From NCBI GenBank assembly GCA_031283145.1, contig JAITCJ010000186.1, forward strand, positions 1 through 5,278: 5,278 bases of DNA, read 5' to 3'. The position numbers were made by a program, and so were the translations under genes. This DNA comes from Holophagales bacterium (GTDB lineage Bacteria > Acidobacteriota > Holophagae > Holophagales > Holophagaceae). Below the pieces are notes generated by a model. It saw only the letters and a list, made by a program, of their open reading frames with translations, did not search any database and was not told where the DNA came from. Position 1 is the stretch's first letter; every line of letters begins with the position of its first letter. This document shows, one piece after another, positions 1 to 5,094 of the stretch.

Positions 1-495
1 CTAAGCGAATCCGCCGAGGCGGAAATACATTCCCTGAGCCAACGCTATCCGGACAAACTGGCAGCGACGCTCCCAGCCCTCTACGCGGCTCAAAATGACC
101 TGGGCTTTGTAAGTCTGGCCGCCATGCAGGAAGTGGCGAGGGTACTTGATATTCCTAAAGGACATGTCTATGGGGTAGCTACTTTTTACACCATGTTCCG
201 CAAGTCTCCTGTGGGTAGGTTTCACATTGAAGTATGCACAAACTTGTGCTGCGCCCTGAAAGGCGGCGCCAGGATTTTTGAGCGCTTGCGGGAACGCCTG
301 GGGGTTCAGTCCGGCCAGGTTAGTTCCGATGGAATGTGGAGCCTGGATGAGGTTGAATGTCTGGGAAGTTGCGGCACCGGGCCATGTATGCAGATTAATC
401 ATGATGTGTACGATGAAATGTTGGATGACGCTGGCTTGGACGCTGTGATAGAGGCGTGTGAAAATGGCCGGATTGCCGAGTGGGGCGTTAAATGA
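1..495 (+). CDS. nuoE: NADH-quinone oxidoreductase subunit E (NuoE, 24 kDa type), 5' end cut by window
   Basis: This is the [2Fe-2S] subunit of the NADH-oxidising arm of respiratory complex I, on the cytoplasmic side of the inner membrane. Frame 1 is open from the first base, and 164 residues are visible. The family is usually about 155-180 residues, so only a few N-terminal residues are missing. The first in-frame ATG (base 124) falls inside the conserved fold, just before the YGVATFYTMF signature, and is therefore not the start. The N-terminal helical part covers visible residues 1-65 and the thioredoxin-like ferredoxin domain follows. The cluster ligands have the expected C-x4-C (C79, C84) and C-x3-C (C120, C124) spacing. 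C83, directly before a ligand, is an extra cysteine. The stop overlaps the nuoF start as ATGA, so the two are translationally coupled. A homologous HndA-type subunit of NADP-reducing hydrogenase is the alternative, but the neighbouring NuoF is of complex I type. Confidence 0.95.
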   Translation, partial: LSESAEAEIHSLSQRYPDKLAATLPALYAAQNDLGFVSLAAMQEVARVLDIPKGHVYGVATFYTMFRKSPVGRFHIEVCTNLCCALKGGARIFERLRERLGVQSGQVSSDGMWSLDEVECLGSCGTGPCMQINHDVYDEMLDDAGLDAVIEACENGRIAEWGVK

Positions 496-1853
496 CTAAG
501 ATTCGCGTAAAACCCGACCGTCAACGCTATACCTTTGATGGTTTTGGCTCAGAGGCATTTCCCAACTTTTTACTGAGGGGCGCCGGAGATTTGAATAACT
601 GGCGTCTTGGTGTCTATGTGGAAGCGCACGAAGGCTATCAAGCCTTACGCAAGGCTCTTCAAATGGACCCTCAGGATGTTGTTCAGGAAGTGCGATCGTC
701 AGGACTTCGCGGGCGCGGGGGCGCGGGGTTTCTCGCCGGACTTAAATGGTCCTTTATGCCAAAAGATACGGATAACCAAAAGTTTGTCCGTTATCTGGTT
801 TGCAACGCCGACGAGGGTGAACCGGGAACTTTCAAAGACCGCGTGATCATTGAATACAATCCGCACCAGCTCATTGAGGGCATGGTTATCGCCGCCTGGG
901 CAATGCAGTGCCGTAAGGGCTTTATTTACTTCCGCGGCGAGTTCAAGTGGCTGATAGATAAAATGGACGCGGCAATTCAGGAAGCTAGAGACGCTGGTTA
1001 CTTAGGTAATAATATATTGGGTAGCGGCCTGGATTTTGATCTGGATACATACAGAGGCGCCGGAGCATATGTTTGCGGCGAGGAAACGGCTCTGTTGAAC
1101 AGCCTGGAAGGACGCCGCGGCGAACCTAGGGTAAAGCCGCCTTTCCCCGCCGCCAAAGGCGCTTACGGTCAGCCGACCAATGTCAATAACGTTGAGACAC
1201 TGGCCAATGTTCCTGCGATTATGCGTCTCGGTGCTCAGGCGTACGCGGCCATTGGGTCTAAGAACAACACTGGCACAAGGCTATTTGGCATCTCCGGTCA
1301 TGTGAGGAATCCCGGAATGTACGAAATGCCGATGGGTACTCCGTTGCGTTATTTAGTAGAAACAGTCGGTGGCGGGACTTCTTCAGGGCTACCCATAAAA
1401 GCTGTGATCCCGGGAGGCATAAGCGCTCCTGTTCTCAAACCCGAAGACCTGGACACTCCGATGGACTTTGATGCCATGATCGCAAAGGGAAGCATGGCAG
1501 GTTCCGGCGGGGCCATTGTTTTGGATAAGTCCGCCTGCATGGTTCAAGCCGCTCTGAGGGCGGCCCGTTTCTATGCCCATGAAAGCTGCGGTCAATGCAC
1601 CCCATGCCGAGAGGGATGCCATTGGGTGAAAATGATACTCAGCCGCATTGAATATGGAAAAGGCCGCAAGGGCGATCTGGAGCTTCTGGAGAACATAGTA
1701 TCAAAAATCAACATGCGCACACTATGCCCTCTTGGCGACGCCGCTTGTGGATTACTAGAATCTATTATCAAGAAATTCCGCAGCGAGTTTGAAGCGCATA
1801 TTGAGCAGGGCAAGTGTCCTGTGGCAGGCGAATCCCTTCTTGTTCGCCATTAG
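492..1853 (+). CDS. nuoF: NADH-quinone oxidoreductase subunit F (NuoF, 51 kDa type)
   Basis: This subunit of complex I binds NADH and FMN and carries the N3 [4Fe-4S] cluster, passing electrons from NADH towards NuoE and NuoG. Its 453 residues are a normal length for a complex I NuoF (about 420-450). Seen in order: the glycine-rich FMN/NADH loop GLRGRGGAGF (71-80), the CNADEGEPGTFKDR segment (from 104), GAGAYVCGEETALL (from 189), the SLBB-like region (about 260-340), and the C-terminal cluster domain with C366, C369, C372 (CGQCTPC) and C412 (TLCPLGD). C376 in CREGC replaces the Thr common here. The protein lacks the N-terminal thioredoxin-like and C-terminal ferredoxin extensions of HndC/HydB-type hydrogenase subunits, which argues for complex I. 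The ATG at 492 overlaps the nuoE stop by 4 bases and has a G-rich stretch (GTGGGG) upstream. No nuoG follows; a hairpin begins 7 bases after the stop. Confidence 0.97.
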   Translation: MTKIRVKPDRQRYTFDGFGSEAFPNFLLRGAGDLNNWRLGVYVEAHEGYQALRKALQMDPQDVVQEVRSSGLRGRGGAGFLAGLKWSFMPKDTDNQKFVRYLVCNADEGEPGTFKDRVIIEYNPHQLIEGMVIAAWAMQCRKGFIYFRGEFKWLIDKMDAAIQEARDAGYLGNNILGSGLDFDLDTYRGAGAYVCGEETALLNSLEGRRGEPRVKPPFPAAKGAYGQPTNVNNVETLANVPAIMRLGAQAYAAIGSKNNTGTRLFGISGHVRNPGMYEMPMGTPLRYLVETVGGGTSSGLPIKAVIPGGISAPVLKPEDLDTPMDFDAMIAKGSMAGSGGAIVLDKSACMVQAALRAARFYAHESCGQCTPCREGCHWVKMILSRIEYGKGRKGDLELLENIVSKINMRTLCPLGDAACGLLESIIKKFRSEFEAHIEQGKCPVAGESLLVRH

Positions 1854-1860
1854 TATGCAG

Positions 1861-1908
1861 TCAGCCAGTCTGAAAAACAGGCTGTGCTCTTTTTTTCAGG
1901 CTGGTTGA
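1861..1908 (+). terminator. Long hairpin just after nuoF, probable terminator or 3'-end stabiliser
   Basis: A 17-bp stem pairs 1861-1877 (TCAGCCAGTCTGAAAAA) with 1892-1908 (TTTTTCAGGCTGGTTGA), continuous if two G-U wobbles are allowed, with a 14-base loop. It starts 7 bases after the nuoF stop. There is no T-run beyond the hairpin. A nested smaller hairpin (CAGC at 1862-1865 and CTG at 1870-1872 against CAGGCTG at 1878-1884) is followed by TGCTC and a run of seven T at 1890-1896, which resembles an intrinsic terminator. The two folds cannot coexist. It is the first part of repeat copy 1. Seen: the pairing. Inferred: the role. Confidence 0.6.
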
Positions 1909-1959
1909 GAGTGCTTCTCCGGAGGTTGCGTTGCGGAAAATTTTCAGGCTGGTTCAAGC
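1861..1959 (+). repeat. Structured repeat element, copy 1 (forward orientation)
   Basis: This 99-base element is about 80% identical, by hand alignment, to the reverse complement of 3012-3108 on the other side of rsmI. Shared blocks include CAGGCTG.GCTCT, TTGAGAGTGCTTC and GCTGGTTCAAGC. It has three arms: 1861-1877, its complement at 1892-1908, and a second complement, TTTTCAGGCTGGTT, at 1941-1954. The first arm could therefore pair with either of the others. The first and third arms also act as imperfect terminal inverted repeats, as in a miniature transposable element. No target-site duplication was identified and no known repeat family was recognised. Confidence 0.75.
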
Positions 1960-2090
1960 CCCGTTTGCATTGTCGGTGGCGCAACAAGCATAGTTTGTAT
2001 TGTTAGGTTGATTGACTATAGTTTCTGTTGTTATCACCGTTAATCATTGGTCAATCAAGATCAATCCCGATTTGCAGGCCAGGTGTATAA
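1960..2090 (+). promoter_or_regulatory. rsmI leader with a possible weak promoter and an inverted repeat
   Basis: This is non-coding DNA between repeat copy 1 and rsmI. A possible sigma-70 promoter is TTGTAT (1995-2000), a 16-base spacer, and TATAGT (2017-2022). The -10 is one base from consensus but the -35 is poor. A perfect 9-bp inverted repeat, TTGATTGAC (2008-2016) with GTCAATCAA (2050-2058), could form a stem with a 33-base loop upstream of the gene. The direct repeat TCAATC occurs at 2051 and 2061. Placement of the promoter is inference. Confidence 0.3.
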
Positions 2091-2993
2091 ATGCCAGGAT
2101 GTCTCGTACTCGTCCCGACCCCCTTGGGCAACCTGGGGGATATAACGGCCAGAGCCGCAACAACACTGGAATCCTGTGACATGGTAGTCTGCGAGGATAC
2201 AAGGCGCGTCGGCCTTTTGCTGAAACACTTAAATATTAATAAGCCGCTCCAGCGTTTTGACGATCATGCCGGTACCCGCGAGGCAAGCAGTCTGGCAAAT
2301 GCCATGGCGTTGGGTAAAACCATTGCCTATTGTTCTGACGCCGGTATGCCCGGAATTAATGATCCTGGGTTTGAATTAACGCGCTTGGCCAGGGAATCAG
2401 GTGCGCAAGTCTGCGTCTTGCCCGGACCGTCTGTAGTGACCCTTGCTGTGGTGGCATCGGGACTGCCTACACACGCTTTCAGTTTTTTGGGGTATTTACC
2501 CAGTAAAGCCGAGGCCAGGCGTTCTTTTATTCGCAGGCTGGCGGGCAGAGAAGAAACCACTGTTGTGTTTGAAACTCCACACAGAATTGAAGATACTCTG
2601 AATGACATAAATGAAATTATGCCCGACAGGGAATTGGCTCTTGGCCGCGAGTTGACAAAGTTGCATGAAGCGTGGTACAGAGGTACATCATCACAGGTTT
2701 TGGATCAACTGGGGCAGGAGCGCAGAGGCGAACTTGTAATGGTTGTCGCCGGCGCGGACGCGAAACGCACCATTGAAAGCGGCGTTCAAAATCAGGAATC
2801 AGACATCCTTCCTGAATGGGCGGTGAAATATTTGGATGCGGCACGCCAGGGTGGAATGACGTTGCGCGAGGCCGTTAAGCCACTAGCTCGGCGCTTGGGC
2901 AAGGCACCTTCCGATGTGTATAAAATGGCTACTGCGATACCTTATACCAAATCGCCTTCAATCCTTATCGCTGACTATAGTCAACCAACTTGA
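2091..2993 (+). CDS. rsmI: 16S rRNA (cytidine(1402)-2'-O)-methyltransferase RsmI
   Basis: RsmI uses S-adenosylmethionine to 2'-O-methylate C1402 in the decoding centre of 16S rRNA, in the cytoplasm. The 300-residue length is slightly above the usual 280-290. The N-terminal tetrapyrrole-methylase fold shows LVPTPLGNLGDIT (7-19), CEDTRRVGLLLKHL (34-47), the SDAGMPGINDPG loop (82-93, where the family commonly has Thr-Pro rather than Met-Pro), LPGPS (110-114) and SGLPTHAFSFLGYLP (123-137). The second lobe has FETPHR (160-165) and GRELTKLHE (185-193). A short helical C-terminal domain (about 245-285) contains LREAVKPLARRLGKAPSDVY. The ATG at 2091 fits the family N-terminus; the Shine-Dalgarno is weak (CCAGG). 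The last residues (about 282-300) look like an extension beyond the usual end, and the final codons contain the palindrome shared with the nearby repeats. The gene stands between two inverted repeat copies and appears to be transcribed separately from nuoEF. Confidence 0.95.
   Translation: MPGCLVLVPTPLGNLGDITARAATTLESCDMVVCEDTRRVGLLLKHLNINKPLQRFDDHAGTREASSLANAMALGKTIAYCSDAGMPGINDPGFELTRLARESGAQVCVLPGPSVVTLAVVASGLPTHAFSFLGYLPSKAEARRSFIRRLAGREETTVVFETPHRIEDTLNDINEIMPDRELALGRELTKLHEAWYRGTSSQVLDQLGQERRGELVMVVAGADAKRTIESGVQNQESDILPEWAVKYLDAARQGGMTLREAVKPLARRLGKAPSDVYKMATAIPYTKSPSILIADYSQPT
2972..2983. repeat. Perfect 12-bp palindrome TGACTATAGTCA in the rsmI 3' end
   Basis: TGACTATAGTCA is its own reverse complement and is coding (Ala294 to Gln298 of RsmI). 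It is the core of a 16-base match (2974-2989, reverse strand) to 2007-2022 upstream of rsmI, with one mismatch. An 11-base part, TATAGTCAACC, recurs at 5090-5100 at the cmk stop. It could be an operator-like site or the inner boundary of the repeat element; the sequence alone does not decide. Confidence 0.5.
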
Positions 2994-3013
2994 AAACCAA
3001 CACAAGACTTCGC

Positions 3014-3042
3014 TTGAACCAGCTAAAAATTTCCTGTAGAGT
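3014..3042 (+). promoter_or_regulatory. Possible promoter for the recombinase gene inside repeat copy 2
   Basis: TTGAAC (3014-3019) and TAGAGT (3037-3042) are separated by 17 bases, each matching 4 of 6 sigma-70 consensus positions. Transcription from here would start near 3049 and place the 3062-3108 hairpin in the leader of the recombinase mRNA. The match is modest and could be chance. Confidence 0.25.
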
Positions 3043-3061
3043 GGCCTCTGGGGAAGCACTC

Positions 3062-3108
3062 TCAACAAACCTGAAAAACAGAGCGCAGCCTGTTTTCAGG
3101 TTTGTTGA
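3062..3108. terminator. Strong hairpin between rsmI and the recombinase gene
   Basis: The arms at 3062-3081 and 3090-3108 form a 19-bp stem with one bulged A and an 8-base loop (AGCGCAGC). All pairs are Watson-Crick, with TCAACAAACCTGAAAA facing TTTTCAGGTTTGTTGA. There is no T-run after the stem on the plus strand, so intrinsic termination is uncertain; protection of the rsmI mRNA 3' end or a leader structure for the next gene, whose start is 15 bases downstream, are alternatives. Confidence 0.55.
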
Positions 3109-3123
3109 ATATCAAAAACGGAA

Positions 3124-4074
3124 ATGACCGAAAAAGTTGACAGACAACCCAACGATGCGTTATCTGCCCAGATAAAAGCTTTTCTTTTAGAGCAAAGGGC
3201 GCGCGCTGTTTCAATCCATACTCAACGTGCCCAACGCGCCGATTTGGAAAAATTGGAGATTCACGCCAGACGCGAAAAATGGAATGGATGGGCTGTAAAA
3301 CCTAAAATTCTGCGACATTTTGCGTTGGAATTAGGCAAACGGGGACTGGACCCGGCAAGCCAGGCCCGAATACTGTCAACGACCAGAGCTTTTTATGAAT
3401 GGATGTTTGAGACGGGAAGATTACAGAATAACCCGGCCTCAAGCCTGAGAAACCCAAAGCAGCCCAAACGTCTGCCCGCATTTTTAACGGAGGGTGAAAG
3501 CTGGAATTTGTTGGAAAGCATTGAGCCGGCTGATTTTGTTACCTCACGCACCCGTTGCATCTTTGAATTGCTGTACGCGTGCGGTTTGCGTGTTTCGGAG
3601 CTGACGGGTCTGAATCATCAGCACTTGGACATGGCTGAATATACTGTTCGCGTTTTGGGCAAGGGCGACAAAGAGCGATTAGTGCCATTTCATGCCGCAG
3701 CCGCCAAGTCGCTGGAAATATACATGAATTTCCGTTCAGACTTTTTGGCGTCCAAAAACCTGCCTCCCAACGCGGCTATATTCATCAATCAAAAAGGCGG
3801 ACGGCTCACAGCCATGAGCGTACGTAATTTTTTGAATCAAGCGCTGGAACAGGCTACTGTAAGAGCAAAAATAAGCCCCCATGCCCTAAGACATTCCTTT
3901 GCGACACACCTGTTGAGCAGAGGAATGGACTTGAGAGCCATACAAGAACTCCTCGGCCACTCAAGCCTGAGTACAACACAAAAATACACGCACCTGGACA
4001 TGGCTCAGTTAGCTAAAATCTATGAGTCCGCCCATCCCAGGGCAAAGAAGAAAATGGCGGACGACGAGCATTGA
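3124..4074 (+). CDS. Tyrosine recombinase, XerC/XerD type
   Basis: Enzymes of this type cut and rejoin DNA through a phosphotyrosine link; XerC/XerD resolve chromosome dimers at dif. The 316 residues are close to the usual 295-320. The N-terminal SAM-like core-binding domain spans about 10-110. The catalytic domain (about 115-300) has the full set: R156 in YACGLRVSEL, K180 in GKGDKERLVPF, H253 and R256 in HALRHSFATHLL, H279 in ELLGHSSLSTTQ, and nucleophile Y288 in KYTH. The spacing R156 to K180 (24) and H279 to Y288 (9) matches Escherichia coli XerD. The ATG at 3124 has only a weak CGGAA upstream and lies 15 bases after a strong hairpin. The sequence is intact and looks functional. XerC and XerD cannot be told apart here; an integrase is less likely because there are no phage genes nearby. 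No dif site was recognised. Confidence 0.9.
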   Translation: MTEKVDRQPNDALSAQIKAFLLEQRARAVSIHTQRAQRADLEKLEIHARREKWNGWAVKPKILRHFALELGKRGLDPASQARILSTTRAFYEWMFETGRLQNNPASSLRNPKQPKRLPAFLTEGESWNLLESIEPADFVTSRTRCIFELLYACGLRVSELTGLNHQHLDMAEYTVRVLGKGDKERLVPFHAAAAKSLEIYMNFRSDFLASKNLPPNAAIFINQKGGRLTAMSVRNFLNQALEQATVRAKISPHALRHSFATHLLSRGMDLRAIQELLGHSSLSTTQKYTHLDMAQLAKIYESAHPRAKKKMADDEH

Positions 4075-4144
4075 CGCGGGCGCCATATAGCATTTTTTGC
4101 TTTTATTGTTTGCTTATAGCGGTTAAACTGCGAAAAGTCGAACT
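4075..4144. other. Convergent intergenic gap, possible weak terminator
   Basis: These 70 bases separate the ends of the recombinase gene (+) and the peptidase gene (-). The stretch is AT-rich in the middle. A small inverted repeat, AGCA (4089-4092) and TGCT (4098-4101), is followed by TTTATTGTTT on the plus strand; a wider imperfect one joins TATAGCA (4086-4092) to TGCTTATA (4111-4118). Either could help end transcription, but both are weak. Confidence 0.25.
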
Positions 4145-4837
4145 CTATAATTTCAGTAATCCCTCGTGGTCATCCAGACGATACAAAAATTCCTTGCTGT
4201 CGGACAATATGATCTTCTTTGTCCTTATGATGTTTTCGCTGACCACACGATAATCTATGGATTCATACAGGGCATGTTCATTATAGAACCCGGTGCTTAG
4301 GTTCACGGCGGCTATGTTCAAATATGGCGCCACCAAAGAAATATCACTGAAAGTTCCGTGGTTTTTTTCATATCCATGGCTTGTTATGAATTCAATGAAT
4401 TCCTGATTGTCGCAACTATAAAAAACGGCATCATTGGAGCCGCGCCTGTCAAGCTCTATCAGATAATTCACTTCCGGCCTGATCCCTGAATGAGTAAACT
4501 TTTTGGCCCCTGCCCCATGTCGCTCTTCGTCCTCGCAGAAAAGCACATGGCATTTGATTTCCTTTATTATTTGGAGTACCATCCAAACGCCCGCCCTATC
4601 ATCGCCGCCTATGCCCTGAGGTGAAGAGATTTTGCCGTCATCTTCAATTATATCTACCGGCGGACCAACATGCACGGTGTCCATGTGGGCAACCAGCATG
4701 ACTGGCACGTCGCCGGTGGCGTACAGATAACCATCCTCGTCCCGAATTTCGTAGCCCAAATCTTTCAATTCAGACGCCAAAGCGCTTTTTAGCCTGAATT
4801 GTTCAAGTCTCAGCACACTATCAAACAATAATTCCAT
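4145..4837 (-). CDS. Compact zinc metallopeptidase, M20/M28/M42-like
   Basis: This is probably a cytoplasmic di-zinc aminopeptidase or related amidohydrolase; the substrate is unknown. The 230-residue protein has no signal peptide. The metal-binding set of the clan is visible: H51 and D53 in LVAHMDTVH, D79 in GIGGDDRAG, the glutamate pair E104-E105 in CEDEERHGAGAK (general base and metal ligand), D130 in LIELDRRGSND, and H188 in GFYNEHALYE. SDIS at about 164-167 may also contribute to the site. Typical M20 and M42 enzymes have 340-450 residues with an inserted lid or dimerisation domain; here the motifs follow each other without room for one, so this is a catalytic-domain-only form. The ATG at 4837 has AAGG/GGGA upstream, and an in-frame stop lies five codons before it, so the start is secure. 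It is convergent with the recombinase gene and about 257 bases downstream of cmk on the same strand. Confidence 0.8.
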   Translation of the reverse strand: MELLFDSVLRLEQFRLKSALASELKDLGYEIRDEDGYLYATGDVPVMLVAHMDTVHVGPPVDIIEDDGKISSPQGIGGDDRAGVWMVLQIIKEIKCHVLFCEDEERHGAGAKKFTHSGIRPEVNYLIELDRRGSNDAVFYSCDNQEFIEFITSHGYEKNHGTFSDISLVAPYLNIAAVNLSTGFYNEHALYESIDYRVVSENIIRTKKIILSDSKEFLYRLDDHEGLLKL

Positions 4838-4859
4838 TTTCCCAACCTTTTAAAAGCAT

Positions 4860-4869
4860 CCTCATGAGG
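4860..4869. promoter_or_regulatory. 10-bp palindrome upstream of the peptidase gene
   Basis: CCTCATGAGG is a perfect palindrome 22 bases upstream of the peptidase start codon. Its position would suit an operator or a leader element, but it is short enough to be chance. Confidence 0.2.
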
Positions 4870-4954
4870 TAATTGCAAAACCCCGTTTCTGTCTGCGCCC
4901 GTAATGATGCCGTCCGCTTCGGTGTCGCGTCCGGATTCATTCTGGCACAGCCTA

Positions 4955-4993
4955 TCAACTCCGTTGAAGTTGCAAAACTGGCGTTTTGCAACT
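4955..4993. terminator. Tandem hairpins between cmk and the peptidase gene
   Basis: Two adjacent inverted repeats are seen. The small one is TCAAC (4955-4959) with GTTGA (4963-4967). Directly next to it, AGTTGCAAAAC (4968-4978) pairs perfectly with GTTTTGCAACT (4983-4993) around the 4-base loop TGGC. On the minus strand this follows cmk by about 100 bases, so it may end the cmk transcript, although no T-run follows. The rest of 4838-5094 shows no convincing gene. A shorter relative of the arm, ATTGCAAAAC, recurs at about 4872-4881. Confidence 0.5.
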
Positions 4994-5094
4994 AGCTCTC
5001 ATAAATCAGTATGACAGAATTCACAACGATGGTTACATTTGAGCAGGGAATGAGCCGTCCATCAAGTTTGGCGTTGCGCGTCTTTCGTTTATAG

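Larger units (their letters stand above)
3012..3108 (-). repeat. Structured repeat element, copy 2 (reverse orientation)
   Basis: This 97-base element lies between rsmI and the recombinase gene. Read on the minus strand it aligns along its length with 1861-1959 (about 80% by hand count, two single-base gaps). The hairpin-bearing end points away from rsmI in both copies, so rsmI sits inside an inverted pair. In the stem, copy 2 has A-T where copy 1 has C-G or G-C at two positions, and standard pairs where copy 1 has wobbles at two more, so the pairing is kept although the sequence changed. The third arm is partly eroded here (AGCTGGTT, lacking CAGG). Confidence 0.75.

Noticed and set aside
1..1853. 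NuoE/NuoF read as HndA/HndC of a NADP-reducing [FeFe] hydrogenase
   Set aside because: NuoF lacks the extra N-terminal and C-terminal iron-sulfur domains of that type, and no hydrogenase subunit follows. An unusual partner remains possible because nuoG is not seen.
1861..3108. The repeats around rsmI as a CRISPR array or a full insertion sequence
   Set aside because: There are only two copies, they are inverted, and they are separated by a housekeeping gene; there are no regular spacers and no transposase.
2994..3123. A dif site next to the Xer-type recombinase gene
   Set aside because: The inverted sequence at 3062-3108 has an 8-base centre but much longer arms than the 11-base XerC/XerD half-sites, and no resemblance to the dif consensus was seen here or at 4075-4144.
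4071..4253. A 60-codon plus-strand frame overlapping the recombinase stop
   Set aside because: Most of it lies opposite the peptidase coding sequence, whose metal-site motifs show that the minus strand is the real one; the composition is not protein-like.
5011..5094. A 27-codon plus-strand open frame starting ATGACAGAATTC between the peptidase gene and cmk
   Set aside because: It has no ribosome binding site, no recognisable protein features, and lies opposite the cmk 3' flank; it is easily explained by chance.
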